Positions 18,638 to 27,304 of a stretch of DNA of 64,000 bases are shown here, in pieces. Origin of the DNA: Bacillota bacterium (lineage in GTDB: Bacteria > Bacillota > Clostridia > Saccharofermentanales > Fastidiosipilaceae); the NCBI GenBank assembly GCA_023420115.1, contig JAEZWR010000063.1, forward strand, positions 54,757-118,756, read 5' to 3'. Every line of letters starts with the position of its first letter. The first letter of the stretch is position 1. A program made the position numbers and the translations under genes. The notes beneath the pieces were generated by a model, which worked only from the letters and a program-made list of their open reading frames with translations, was not told the origin of the DNA and searched no databases.

Positions 18638-18778
18638 GTATTTATATTAACATTTTGTAAATATTCATTGGCAACTTATAAGCATTTGACAATACGTCTA
18701 TTTATATGTATTACACATAACATTTTTTGGTCAATCTACTAGTATGTCAAATATCTGAATTGCCCCAAATCATTTTAA

Positions 18779-18997
18779 TTATTTTGCTCTCCACGTAATT
18801 CTTCCACGAGTTAAATCATATGGTGAAAGTTCCAAAGTTACCTTATCACCTTGTAGAATTTTAATGTAGTTCTGTCTCAAACGTCCTGAAATATGTGCTA
18901 ATACTAAATGGCCATTTGTAAGTCTGACTTTAAAATTTGCGTTGGGCAATGCTTCTTCTACAATACCTTCAACTTCTATCACATCAGCTTTTGACAT
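18779..18997 (-). CDS. infA: Translation initiation factor IF-1
   Basis: 72 residues, a single OB fold: MSKADVIEVEGIVEEALPN and the IKILQGDKVTLELSPYDLTRGRITWR block. It binds the 30S A site during initiation. GAGAGG precedes the start, and a good promoter lies 40 bases upstream. Confidence 0.98.
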   Translation of the reverse strand: MSKADVIEVEGIVEEALPNANFKVRLTNGHLVLAHISGRLRQNYIKILQGDKVTLELSPYDLTRGRITWRAK

Positions 18998-19036
18998 ATA
19001 AATCCTCTCTATATCTAAAAATTTCCATATTGTTAA

Positions 19037-19065
19037 ATTTTACTTTTTTATATTAATTTTATCAA
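19037..19065 (-). promoter_or_regulatory. infA promoter
   Basis: TTGATA, a 17-bp spacer and TAAAAT, each one mismatch from consensus. It sits between the terminator of the adk-map unit and infA, which makes infA the first gene of a fresh transcript. Confidence 0.72.
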
Positions 19066-19130
19066 GTAATTAATTATCTTATTTTTGATTATAGTGCAAA
19101 TTTAATTTTTTATAATATTATCTTCCCAAG

Positions 19131-19162
19131 TATAAAAGGATGAGCAATCAGCTCATCCTTTT
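19131..19162 (-). terminator. Terminator overlapping the end of the unknown gene after map
   Basis: AAAAGGATGAGC pairs perfectly with GCTCATCCTTTT around a five-base loop. The TGA stop of the gene at 19148-19825 lies exactly in the loop, so the last four sense codons are in the stem. Confidence 0.85.
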
Positions 19163-19825
19163 ATCTATTACTCTATTTATTGTTCTAACATATCTATATA
19201 TTTTCGCCCAAAAAAAAGATTCAACTTTCGATATTTCTTTTAAATTACAATCAAAATTAGCAATAGTATTCGATTTTTTAGATAATATGATATTTCCTTT
19301 TCTATATTTCTTCTTTTTTGAATTTATGTCATTTAGATAACAGAAAGAGAAGTCATTATCAATAAATTTTCTCCTTAAATATAACTCTTTAAGGATTAGA
19401 AAATATAATTTTACCTTAGAGTTATCGAGTTCTTCTGAAATTCTATCATTTATTCTAGAAAATTCATTTTGACTTTTTTCATCGAAAAGAGCTTCAGATA
19501 AAAAATAGAATTCTTTAACTTTCTTTACTTTTTTGTGAATACCTTTTCCTTTAATAAAAGTTAAAAAAATTCCATCCCCATTAAAATATGTTGAACTTAA
19601 GAGTAAACCTAATTGTCCTTTTCTACTGCCTGATTTAGCAACTGCTATATAAATTTCAAGACAATCGTCATCATAGAGTATACTCCATTTGTACACAGAA
19701 GCAGTATCCTTACATAAACTTATACCTTGAGATTCCAACTCGGATAAATGATTATATAGAGCACTTTTTCTTTTATTCTTTGATAAAGTTATCTGGGCAG
19801 CTTCCAAAATGGATCTCTCTTTCAA
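19148..19825 (-). CDS. Uncharacterised protein in the adk-map operon
   Basis: 225 residues that I do not recognise. It is lysine-rich in the C-terminal half (SKKKKYRKGN), has no signal peptide or membrane helix, and no obvious KOW or RNA-binding motif. It starts three bases after the map stop, so it is co-transcribed and probably coupled. In many Clostridia this slot between map and infA holds a short KOW/L14e-like ribosome-associated protein; this one is more than twice that length. A role near translation is inferred from context alone. Its base composition is more AT-rich than the ribosomal genes around it. Confidence 0.75.
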   Translation of the reverse strand: MKERSILEAAQITLSKNKRKSALYNHLSELESQGISLCKDTASVYKWSILYDDDCLEIYIAVAKSGSRKGQLGLLLSSTYFNGDGIFLTFIKGKGIHKKVKKVKEFYFLSEALFDEKSQNEFSRINDRISEELDNSKVKLYFLILKELYLRRKFIDNDFSFCYLNDINSKKKKYRKGNIILSKKSNTIANFDCNLKEISKVESFFWAKIYRYVRTINRVIDKRMS

Positions 19826-19828
19826 ATT

Positions 19829-20653
19829 CTAATTTTTTTCGCTATAAACTATATTTGGATATTTTTTCTTAGTTTCATCTAGATCTTCTCTACTCATTGT
19901 AAGTATTGATATGCCATCTTCTCTTATAGCAATAGTATTTTCATAGTGAGCAGAGAGTCTAGAGTCCGCCATAATGCAAGACCAACCATCAGAAGCAAGT
20001 TCAATCTCTCTGCTTCCACATGCAATCATTGGTTCAATACAAAAAACCATTCCCTTTTCTAGCTTGGCTCCATGTCCAGGCTTGCCATAATTAGGAACAT
20101 CGGGAGCCTCATGCATATCTCTACCAATTCCATGGCCCGTTAATTCTCTTATAACAGAATATCCATTATCCTCAGCATACCTTTGAATCGAGCTAGAAAT
20201 ATCACCGACTCTAGCACCGGCTCGTATCGCCTCTAGACCTTTAAAAAAACAAGTCTCAGTAGCAGTTATTAATCTTGAAGCCTCAGAACTTATTTCCCCA
20301 ACAGCGTATGTTCGACATGCATCAGCCATATATGAATCCTTACCGCATACGACGTCGATCGTAACTATATCGCCATTCTTAAGTATTTTTCTTTTACTGG
20401 GAATTCCATGAACGATTGTTTCATTGATTGATATACAAGTAGCAGCTGGGTAAGGAGGATTACCATATCCAATACAAGGACAAGTTGCTCCTCTATCATT
20501 CATAAATTTCTCACATTTTTTATCAAGTTCGTATGTACTAACACCTTCACGTATGAATTGCTGAATGTATACAAAAAGCTCGGCAATTATTTCTCCGCAA
20601 GCAGCAATCTTCGCAATTTCTTGCTCTGATCTTAGATTAATTCTGCGAAACAT
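19829..20653 (-). CDS. map: Methionine aminopeptidase, type I
   Basis: 274 residues. The pita-bread metal ligands are recognisable: aspartates in VTIDVVCGKDSYMADACRTY, His in TGHGIGRDMHEAP, Glu in FCIEPMIA and the late ENTIAI. It removes initiator methionine from new proteins. Its ATG directly abuts the adk stop (TAAATG). About 20 C-terminal residues extend beyond the usual family end. Confidence 0.96.
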   Translation of the reverse strand: MFRRINLRSEQEIAKIAACGEIIAELFVYIQQFIREGVSTYELDKKCEKFMNDRGATCPCIGYGNPPYPAATCISINETIVHGIPSKRKILKNGDIVTIDVVCGKDSYMADACRTYAVGEISSEASRLITATETCFFKGLEAIRAGARVGDISSSIQRYAEDNGYSVIRELTGHGIGRDMHEAPDVPNYGKPGHGAKLEKGMVFCIEPMIACGSREIELASDGWSCIMADSRLSAHYENTIAIREDGISILTMSREDLDETKKKYPNIVYSEKN

Positions 20654-21304
20654 TTACATCACTTCCTTAACAATAGCAGAAAGCTGGGAATGACAGTCAT
20701 CAAGCGACCCGCTGTTATCTAGTCTACGCAGAATTCCCCTGCCATCATATAAATCTAAAAGAGGTTTAGTATTCTTCTCATATGATTGAAGACGAACTCT
20801 AATTGTCTCTTCATTATCATCGCTACGCTGTATAATTTCAGCTCCACAACGGTCACAAACACCATCGACCGAGGGTGGACTTACTATTAGATGATAGGAA
20901 GCTCCACATTTTGGACATACTCTGCGACCTGATAAACGTCTTACTATCTCTTCTGCATCTAAATCAACAAAAAGAACCAAATCTAATTTAAGTCCCAATT
21001 TTTCCAGAAGCTCATCCAAAACTTCAGCCTGAACCATATTCCTGGGGAAGCCATCAAGAATAAAACCATTTCTAGCGTCATCTTCCTTAACTCTCTCAGC
21101 AAGCATTCCGGAAGTAACATCATCTGGCACCAAGTCACCTGCATCGATATAAGATTTAGCAAGCTTACCAAGTTCAGTTCCCTCAGATATATTTTTTCTA
21201 AAAAGATCACCTGTTGAAATATGTACAAGATTGTACGTATCCTTTAAATAAGTAGCAGCTGTACCTTTTCCAGAACCGGGAGCGCCAAGTAGTAATATAT
21301 TCAT
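20654..21304 (-). CDS. adk: Adenylate kinase
   Basis: 216 residues from the ATG reading MNILLLGAPGSGKGT, which has GGAGG upstream; a TTG four codons earlier is inside that site. The P-loop, the FILDGFPRN NMP-binding motif and a LID with a four-cysteine zinc site (CPKC...CDRC) are present, as in Gram-positive enzymes. It balances AMP, ADP and ATP. Confidence 0.97.
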   Translation of the reverse strand: MNILLLGAPGSGKGTAATYLKDTYNLVHISTGDLFRKNISEGTELGKLAKSYIDAGDLVPDDVTSGMLAERVKEDDARNGFILDGFPRNMVQAEVLDELLEKLGLKLDLVLFVDLDAEEIVRRLSGRRVCPKCGASYHLIVSPPSVDGVCDRCGAEIIQRSDDNEETIRVRLQSYEKNTKPLLDLYDGRGILRRLDNSGSLDDCHSQLSAIVKEVM

Positions 21305-21402
21305 AATAACCTCCAATCTTAAGACGGGTGATAAAAATTAAAACAAATAACCCACTCAACAATATTATACTCAAATATTCACAACTTAAAATATCAATAA
21401 AT

Positions 21403-21432
21403 AAAAAAAGCACGGTTGTGATAACCGTGCTT
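21403..21432 (-). terminator. Terminator after secY
   Basis: AAGCACGGTT pairs with AACCGTGCTT around a five-base loop and is followed by seven T on the minus strand. It ends the S10-spc unit and makes adk start a new transcript. Confidence 0.92.
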
Positions 21433-21454
21433 AAATAATAATAAATAACTTAAA

Positions 21455-22756
21455 TTACTTGTTAAGGAAGCCCTTAGTGTATCTCATCATCAACTGAGAC
21501 TCGAGCTGATTGACCAAGTCTAGACATACGCCAACAATAATTATAATAGCAGTACCTCCAAACCATAGTCCATGAGTTCTTGTTATGGCACCAATAACAC
21601 CAGGTAATACTGTAACAATACTTAAGAAAATACCATCAGCCCAGCAAAGGCGATGTGATGTTCTAAGAATATAATCACTAGTAGGCTTGCCTGGGCGTAT
21701 ACCAGGAATGAAACCGCCATTACGCTGAATATTGGCACTAATCTCATGTGGGTTATACTGAATGGATGCATAGAAGAATGTAAATGCAATAATCAGTATA
21801 ACTTCAATCAAATAATAAACTGGATTCGCAGATATATCTCTAAACCATCTGACAATTGGACTATCAGAATTAATAAAGAAGAATGTCACAATCAAAGATG
21901 GTATCTGAATGATAGCCATAGCGAAGATGACTGGCATAACAGATGACTGATTTACCCTAATCGGAATATAACTGCTCTGTCCACCATATTGCTTACGACC
22001 CTTAACACGCTTAGCATACTGAACTGGTATTCTACGTTCAGATTGATGAACGAAAACAACAAATACAAGTAAAGCAAGAGCTACAACAACAATGACTACT
22101 GCATAAATTGCGCTGAGGAAGAAATTGGATTGCGTTTTCCAAATTTCAAAATACTGACGACCCATCAGCAGCATATGTGGCAATCTTGCTACGATACCAA
22201 CGAAAATTAGAATCGAAATACCATTGCCAACACCATTGAAGTTTATCGCCTCACCAATCCACATAACTACAGCTGTACCAGCCGTGAATGAAGCGATAAC
22301 GACAAGGCCTGCAAACAAGGGTGATACACTTGTTGTTGAGGCGGACTTGGTTGCCATCCAGAAAAAGAAAGCTTGCATAAGACCCAAGCAAACAGTTACA
22401 ACACGAACTATTTGCTGAATCTTCTTACGTCCTGTTTCACCTTCTTTACTCAATCTTTCGAGTGCAGGAATAGCAACAGTCAAAAGCTGAAGTATAATGG
22501 ACGCATTAATGTATGGTTGAATACCCATTGCAAAAATAGATACTGAACTCAATGCACCACCAGAAATAATATCCATCATACTTCCCAGTGAACCAAATCT
22601 ATTTAAAAGATTGGTGAATGCCACTCTATCGATAAATGGCACCGGAATTGAAGCTCCAATCCGGTATGCCACTATCATCATAACTGTAAAAATTAAACGT
22701 TTACGGAGATCTGGTGTATGCCATGCATTAACCAGTGTAGTTTTGACGTTCGCCAC
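21455..22756 (-). CDS. secY: Preprotein translocase subunit SecY
   Basis: 433 residues with ten predicted membrane helices. GASIPVPFIDRVAF, the plug region after it, and GNGISILIFVGIVARLP and RIPVQYAKR are family landmarks. It forms the protein-conducting channel with SecE (here at 51 kb). It abuts rplO with one base between and is the last gene before a strong terminator. Confidence 0.98.
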   Translation of the reverse strand: MANVKTTLVNAWHTPDLRKRLIFTVMMIVAYRIGASIPVPFIDRVAFTNLLNRFGSLGSMMDIISGGALSSVSIFAMGIQPYINASIILQLLTVAIPALERLSKEGETGRKKIQQIVRVVTVCLGLMQAFFFWMATKSASTTSVSPLFAGLVVIASFTAGTAVVMWIGEAINFNGVGNGISILIFVGIVARLPHMLLMGRQYFEIWKTQSNFFLSAIYAVVIVVVALALLVFVVFVHQSERRIPVQYAKRVKGRKQYGGQSSYIPIRVNQSSVMPVIFAMAIIQIPSLIVTFFFINSDSPIVRWFRDISANPVYYLIEVILIIAFTFFYASIQYNPHEISANIQRNGGFIPGIRPGKPTSDYILRTSHRLCWADGIFLSIVTVLPGVIGAITRTHGLWFGGTAIIIIVGVCLDLVNQLESQLMMRYTKGFLNK

Positions 22757-22757
22757 A

Positions 22758-23207
22758 TTACACCTCCTTCACCGTGCCTCCGGCCTTTTCAATAGCTTCC
22801 TTGGCGGATGAAGTACAAGCAACAGCTTCAACATTTAATTTCTTCTCTAATTCACCACCACCGATAATCTTAATACCTTGTGTGGCTTTGCGGAATTTGA
22901 TGAAACCTTTCTCCTTTACGGTCTGAAGATTAACAGTCTCACCATCTTCAAAATTATTTAGCTGAGCCAAACGAATTTCAACTACTTCTTTAGCAAAAGC
23001 CTTGTGGTTAAATCCACGTTTGGGGACTTGACGGAAAAGAGGTGTTTGACCACCTTCGAAGCCCCAACGTACACCACCGCCTGATCTAGCCTTTTGTCCT
23101 TTGTGACCGCGGCCGGCGGTCTTTCCGTTGCCGGAACCAACGCCACGACCTTTGCGATAATTCTTCTCAGCTGAACCCCAGTTAGGGTATAAGTCATTAA
23201 GCTTCAT
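22758..23207 (-). CDS. rplO: Ribosomal protein L15
   Basis: 149 residues; MKLNDLYPNWGSAEKNYRKGRG and the glycine-rich RGHKGQKARSGGG tract that runs into 23S rRNA identify it. Its start lies inside the last codons of rpmD (11-base overlap), and its GGAGG site is within rpmD. Confidence 0.97.
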   Translation of the reverse strand: MKLNDLYPNWGSAEKNYRKGRGVGSGNGKTAGRGHKGQKARSGGGVRWGFEGGQTPLFRQVPKRGFNHKAFAKEVVEIRLAQLNNFEDGETVNLQTVKEKGFIKFRKATQGIKIIGGGELEKKLNVEAVACTSSAKEAIEKAGGTVKEV

Positions 23208-23397
23208 TATTGCCTCCAGTCACTTCTTCAACTTTTACAATGTGGGAAAGGATATTGACCATACCACGAATAGCTGGTGTATCTTCCACTACATTACAAC
23301 TGTTAATCTTACCTAAACCAAGAGCCTTGAGTGTTAGCAATGGCTTCTTAGATAAACCATTCTTACTACGAACTTGGGTAATTTTAATTTTTGCCAT
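23197..23397 (-). CDS. rpmD: Ribosomal protein L30
   Basis: 66 residues from MAKIKITQVRSK, the ATG preceded by GGGGGA. Ends with the VVEDTPAIRGMVNILSHIVKVEE block typical of bacterial L30. An upstream in-frame start (23436) would add residues that the family lacks. Overlaps rplO by 11 bases. Confidence 0.96.
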   Translation of the reverse strand: MAKIKITQVRSKNGLSKKPLLTLKALGLGKINSCNVVEDTPAIRGMVNILSHIVKVEEVTGGNNEA

Positions 23398-23407
23398 AAT
23401 GTCCCCC

Positions 23408-23911
23408 TTATTGAATTTCCGAAACTGATTTACCACGTATTTCGGCTACTTCCTCAGGTGAACGGAGTGCCATAAGAGCTTCCATTGTAGCGTTAACAAC
23501 GTTGTTTGGAGTATGGGTACCCAAAACTTTTGTACGAACGTCACGAACACCACAGAGCTCTAACACTGCACGCACAGGACCACCAGCGATAACACCAGTA
23601 CCAGGAACAGCTGGCTTGAGGAGAACCTTACCTGCACCATAATGGCCGATATATTCATGAGGAATAGTTGTACCAGAAAGTGGAACACGGATTAAGTTCT
23701 TTTTGGCTGCTTCGATACCCTTTCTTATTGCATCGGGAACTTCAGCGGCCTTGCCTACGCCTTTACCAACGATACCATTACCGTCACCAACAACTACAAG
23801 AGCTGTGAAACGGAAATTACGACCACCCTTAACGGTTTTGCTGACGCGACCGATGTGGATGACACGCTCTTCTAATTCAAGCTTATTAGGATCAATATAA
23901 TCTTGCTGCAT
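23408..23911 (-). CDS. rpsE: Ribosomal protein S5
   Basis: 167 residues. The double-stranded RNA-binding part ELEERVIHIGRVSKTVKGGRN is followed by the GDGNGIVGKGVGKAAEVPDAI loop involved in decoding fidelity. GAGGAGG precedes the start. Normal spc-operon position between rplR and rpmD. Confidence 0.98.
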   Translation of the reverse strand: MQQDYIDPNKLELEERVIHIGRVSKTVKGGRNFRFTALVVVGDGNGIVGKGVGKAAEVPDAIRKGIEAAKKNLIRVPLSGTTIPHEYIGHYGAGKVLLKPAVPGTGVIAGGPVRAVLELCGVRDVRTKVLGTHTPNNVVNATMEALMALRSPEEVAEIRGKSVSEIQ

Positions 23912-23925
23912 CTTTTCCTCCTCGA

Positions 23926-24294
23926 TCAGAAATTCAGTCCGCCTTCACGGGCAGCCTCTGCTAATGCTTTGACTCTGCCGTGGTAAATATAACCACCGCG
24001 GTCAAATACACAATCTTCTAAGCCTAATTTCTTAGCACGCTCAGCAATCAAAGTACCCACTGCCTTTGCTGCATCAGAATTAGAGCCATTCTTAAGATCG
24101 CCTTTGATCTCTTTGTCCAATGAACTGGCCGCACAAAGTGTTTTGCCGGCTTCATCATCGATCATTTGGCAATAGATTTGCTTATTACTACGGAAGACAC
24201 AAAGTCTAGGGCAAGAAGCTGTACCACTAATCTTGCGGCGTACTCTTGCATGGATGCGCTTCCTGACTTCATTTTTAGAAACTTTATTAATCAT
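23926..24294 (-). CDS. rplR: Ribosomal protein L18
   Basis: 122 residues, a 5S rRNA-binding protein. RRKISGTASCPRLCVFRSNKQIYCQMIDD and the C-terminal FDRGGYIYHGRVKALAEAAREGGL are canonical. GAGGTG precedes the start. Confidence 0.97.
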   Translation of the reverse strand: MINKVSKNEVRKRIHARVRRKISGTASCPRLCVFRSNKQIYCQMIDDEAGKTLCAASSLDKEIKGDLKNGSNSDAAKAVGTLIAERAKKLGLEDCVFDRGGYIYHGRVKALAEAAREGGLNF

Positions 24295-24311
24295 TCTTCA
24301 CACCTCTTACC

Positions 24312-24851
24312 TTACTTTGAGCTTGTCTTACCTTCTTTGAGATGCAAGACTTCATCAGCATACTTAATACCATGACCATGATATGGATCAGGCTTACGTA
24401 GTGAACGCAATCTTGCAGCAGTCTCACCAACTAATTGTTTATCGGCACCCTTGACAGAAATCTTAGTTGCAGCAGGTGCATCCAGAGTAATTCCATCTGG
24501 TTCCTCAAACTCAATTGGATGAGAATATCCAAGGTTTAGAACTAACTTCTTACCTTGCTTCTGGGCGCGGTAACCGGTTCCATTGATTTCAAGATTCTTC
24601 TCATAGCCTTCTTTTAGGCCGTGAATCATGTTTGCAATCAATGATCTAGTCAAACCGTGAAGAGCTCTATTCTCTTTTTCATCATTTACACGAGTGCAGA
24701 CAACTTCATTGTTTTCAACTTTTACATCAATACCATTTGCAAAAGTCATTTCAAGTGTCTGCTTACCATCTGTGACCTTTACGTGCTTACCATTGATATC
24801 AACTTTGATACCATCAGGGATAGCAATTGGCTTTCTGCCAATACGACTCAT
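24312..24851 (-). CDS. rplF: Ribosomal protein L6
   Basis: 179 residues, two related domains; begins MSRIGRKPIAIPDGIKVDI and carries the late RKPDPYHGHGIKYADE motif near the GTPase centre. Standard length and operon position. Confidence 0.98.
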   Translation of the reverse strand: MSRIGRKPIAIPDGIKVDINGKHVKVTDGKQTLEMTFANGIDVKVENNEVVCTRVNDEKENRALHGLTRSLIANMIHGLKEGYEKNLEINGTGYRAQKQGKKLVLNLGYSHPIEFEEPDGITLDAPAATKISVKGADKQLVGETAARLRSLRKPDPYHGHGIKYADEVLHLKEGKTSSK

Positions 24852-24903
24852 AGTCTTTCCTCCATGCTCTTAAAATTATGGTCTTTGACCTTTTCAGAGT
24901 TAT

Positions 24904-25299
24904 TTACCAAACAAATGCTAGGACTTCTCCGCCAATATTCTTAGCGCGAGCTTCCTTATCAGTCATAACACCCTGGCTTGTGGTTACAATAGCAATTCCA
25001 AGTCCGCCCAATACTGACGGCAACTCGCTTGCTGAACTATAAACTCTCAAACCTGAGCGTGATATTCTCTTCAAACCAGAGATAACTGGGCGCTTGCCAC
25101 GATACTTAAGATTGAGATGTAAAGTACCTTCTGAGTGTTCGAATGTCTCAGTGAAACTTTTAATGTAACCCTCATTTACCAAGATATCAGCAATTGCCTT
25201 TTTTAAATTTGATGAAGGGACATCAACCGACTCATGTCCGGCGCTGGAAGCATTGCGAATTCTTGTTAACATATCGGCAACAGGATCTGTAATCTGCAT
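24904..25299 (-). CDS. rpsH: Ribosomal protein S8
   Basis: 131 residues: MQITDPVADMLTRIRNAS and the C-terminal STSQGVMTDKEARAKNIGGE-type motif (here TTSQGVMTDKEAR) that binds helix 21 of 16S rRNA. GGAGG precedes the start. In other bacteria S8 represses the spc operon; no S8 mimic was identified here. Confidence 0.98.
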   Translation of the reverse strand: MQITDPVADMLTRIRNASSAGHESVDVPSSNLKKAIADILVNEGYIKSFTETFEHSEGTLHLNLKYRGKRPVISGLKRISRSGLRVYSSASELPSVLGGLGIAIVTTSQGVMTDKEARAKNIGGEVLAFVW

Positions 25300-25323
25300 A
25301 ATATTTCCTCCTTGTCCCTATAA

Positions 25324-25509
25324 TTACCAACTGGCCTTTTTAACGCCAGGGATTTCGCCTTTGTAGGCTAATTCACGGAAACACACACGACATACGCCGT
25401 ATTTTCTGATATATGCATGTGGACGGCCACAGATCTTACATCTGTTAACTTGACGTGTGCTGAATTTTGCCTGTCTTTGTGATTTAACAATTTGAGACTT
25501 CTTAGCCAT
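25324..25509 (-). CDS. rpsN: Ribosomal protein S14, zinc-binding type
   Basis: 61 residues with CKIC and CRVC forming a zinc knuckle, the short C+ form (rpsZ type) of Gram-positive bacteria. The C-terminal GEIPGVKKASW is invariant. Sits between rplE and rpsH as expected. Confidence 0.98.
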   Translation of the reverse strand: MAKKSQIVKSQRQAKFSTRQVNRCKICGRPHAYIRKYGVCRVCFRELAYKGEIPGVKKASW

Positions 25510-25522
25510 TTCCTACTCCTTA

Positions 25523-26059
25523 TTAATGTGCGAAAGGCATACCGAGCTGAGTCAACAGTTCGCGACCTTCTTCGTCTGTTTTTGCGGTGGTAACAATGAT
25601 AATATCCATACCACGGATTTTATCAATCTTATCGTAGTCAATTTCAGGGAAAATTAACTGCTCTTTGATACCGACTGCATAGTTTCCACGTCCATCAAAA
25701 GAATTCGGATTTAAACCACGGAAGTCACGGATACGAGGAACTGCGACACTGATAAATCTGTCTAAAAATTCATACATCTTTTCGCCGCGTAGTGTAACCT
25801 TACATCCGATGCTCATACCTGCACGGAGACGGAAGTTAGCAATGGACTTCTTAGCCTTGGTTATAACTGGTTTCTGACCAGCAACAATTGCCATATCTCC
25901 AGCAGCGTTATCAATACTCTTGTTATTCTCTTTATCACCGACACCCATATTAAGAACAATCTTCTCTAATTTAGGTATCTCCATAACAGAGGAGTAATTG
26001 AAACGCTCTTTTAAGGCAGGAGCAACTTCTGATTTATATTTATCATGTAATCTTGCCAT
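25523..26059 (-). CDS. rplE: Ribosomal protein L5
   Basis: 178 residues. MARLHDKYKSEVAPALKE, KIVLNMGVGD and the VGIKEQLIFPEIDYDKID motif identify L5, which holds 5S rRNA and contacts P-site tRNA. Follows rplX by 14 bases. Confidence 0.98.
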   Translation of the reverse strand: MARLHDKYKSEVAPALKERFNYSSVMEIPKLEKIVLNMGVGDKENNKSIDNAAGDMAIVAGQKPVITKAKKSIANFRLRAGMSIGCKVTLRGEKMYEFLDRFISVAVPRIRDFRGLNPNSFDGRGNYAVGIKEQLIFPEIDYDKIDKIRGMDIIIVTTAKTDEEGRELLTQLGMPFAH

Positions 26060-26073
26060 TTTCTACTCCTCCA

Positions 26074-26409
26074 TTAATGTTTCTTTAAGGTATCTATTTC
26101 TACCTGACCTGCCTTGGAATAACGCACTCTGTCGCCATTCTCAAGAACCTTAACGCAAGTCTTGGTTGGTCTTTTGGCCTTATCACATACGTACATAACG
26201 TTACTTGCATGGATAGGTGCTTCAAATTCAATGATACCTGCTTGTTGGGTTGGGCTTGTTGCCTTTTTATGTTTCTTGACAACGTTGACTCCCTCAACAA
26301 CTACTCTATTTTCTTTAGGTAATACACGTAATACTTTACCTGTTTTGCCACGATCTTTACCGCTCAAAACGTAGACTGTATCGCCTTTTCTAACATGAAC
26401 TTTTGCCAC
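26074..26409 (-). CDS. rplX: Ribosomal protein L24
   Basis: 111 residues with an N-terminal KOW motif (VRKGDTVYVLSGKDRGKTGKV). It starts early 50S assembly. Canonical length and place after rplN. Confidence 0.97.
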   Translation of the reverse strand: MAKVHVRKGDTVYVLSGKDRGKTGKVLRVLPKENRVVVEGVNVVKKHKKATSPTQQAGIIEFEAPIHASNVMYVCDKAKRPTKTCVKVLENGDRVRYSKAGQVEIDTLKKH

Positions 26410-26425
26410 GACTATCTCCTCCTAA

Positions 26426-26794
26426 TTAAAGCACTTCAGGCGCCAGAGAGAGGATACGCATATATTCATGGTCTCTCAATTCACGCGCAATTGGTCCAAA
26501 AATACGTGTTCCTACAGGATTTTTGTCATCCTTAATCAAAACAGCAGCATTCTCATCGAATTTGATGTATGAACCATCTTTACGACGGACACCACGCTTG
26601 GAACGGACAACAACCGCCTTGACCACGTCACCCTTTTTTACAGAGCCACCTGGAGCAGCTTCTCTCACTGAACAAACAATGACATCACCGATGTTAGCTG
26701 TCTTTCTCCATGAACCGCCAAGAACTTTAATACACATGAGCTCGCGTGCACCCGTATTATCTGCGGGGCGGAGCAAAGTTTGAACTTGAATCAT
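26426..26794 (-). CDS. rplN: Ribosomal protein L14
   Basis: 122 residues starting MIQVQTLLRPADNTGARE; the TTG at 26806 overlaps the GGAGG ribosome site and is not the start. The NAAVLIKDDKNPVGTRIFGPIARELR block is conserved. It contacts 16S rRNA in bridge B8. Confidence 0.98.
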   Translation of the reverse strand: MIQVQTLLRPADNTGARELMCIKVLGGSWRKTANIGDVIVCSVREAAPGGSVKKGDVVKAVVVRSKRGVRRKDGSYIKFDENAAVLIKDDKNPVGTRIFGPIARELRDHEYMRILSLAPEVL

Positions 26795-26817
26795 ATTTAC
26801 CTCCAATCCCGACTGGA

Positions 26818-27081
26818 TTATTTAGCGCGCTCAACGATACTAAGTAAGCGCCAGCGTTTTGTCTTGCTGAGAGGACGTGTTTCCATAATTTTAACGGTGT
26901 CACCCTCTCTGCAGGTGTTCTCTTCGTCATGAGCCTTGAAACGGACTGAATGACGACTATATTTCTTGTACAAGGGGTGTTTTACCATCTCGGTTACTTC
27001 TACGACAATTGACTTGTCCATTTTCGCTGAGACAACCAAACCTGTACGTACTTTACGAAGATTTCTTGTCTTACTCTCCAT
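26818..27081 (-). CDS. rpsQ: Ribosomal protein S17
   Basis: 87 residues from MESKTRNLRKVRTGLVVSAK. This ATG is eight bases after GGGGG; an ATG two codons earlier is too close, and longer forms overlap rpmC. DKSIVVEVTEMVKHPLYKKY and the ETRPLSKTKRWRL end are typical. Confidence 0.95.
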   Translation of the reverse strand: MESKTRNLRKVRTGLVVSAKMDKSIVVEVTEMVKHPLYKKYSRHSVRFKAHDEENTCREGDTVKIMETRPLSKTKRWRLLSIVERAK

Positions 27082-27097
27082 TATCATGACCCCCAAC

Positions 27098-27304
27098 TTA
27101 TGCCTTACGCTCAGCTTCGAGCTCACGCTCACGTAAAATTGTCTTTACACGAGCGATATTTCTCTTTACTTCGCGAAGTTGTGAACTATCTTCGAGCTGA
27201 TGAGTTGCATGCTTGAAGCGAAGTTTGAATAATTCTTGACTTAATTCCTGAACTTCCTGCAGAAGTTCTTCTTGTGACTTTTCTCTCAATTGGGAGAGTT
27301 TCAT
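27098..27304 (-). CDS. rpmC: Ribosomal protein L29
   Basis: 68 residues beginning MKLSQLREKSQEELLQE, a two-helix coiled hairpin near the exit tunnel. The ATG overlaps the rplP stop by four bases (ATGA) and has GGAGG upstream inside rplP, so the two are coupled. Confidence 0.96.
   Translation of the reverse strand: MKLSQLREKSQEELLQEVQELSQELFKLRFKHATHQLEDSSQLREVKRNIARVKTILRERELEAERKA

Noticed and set aside
18437..18778. A small gene in the infA-rpmJ gap
   Set aside because: No frame with a ribosome site and plausible codon use; stops are dense in all frames.
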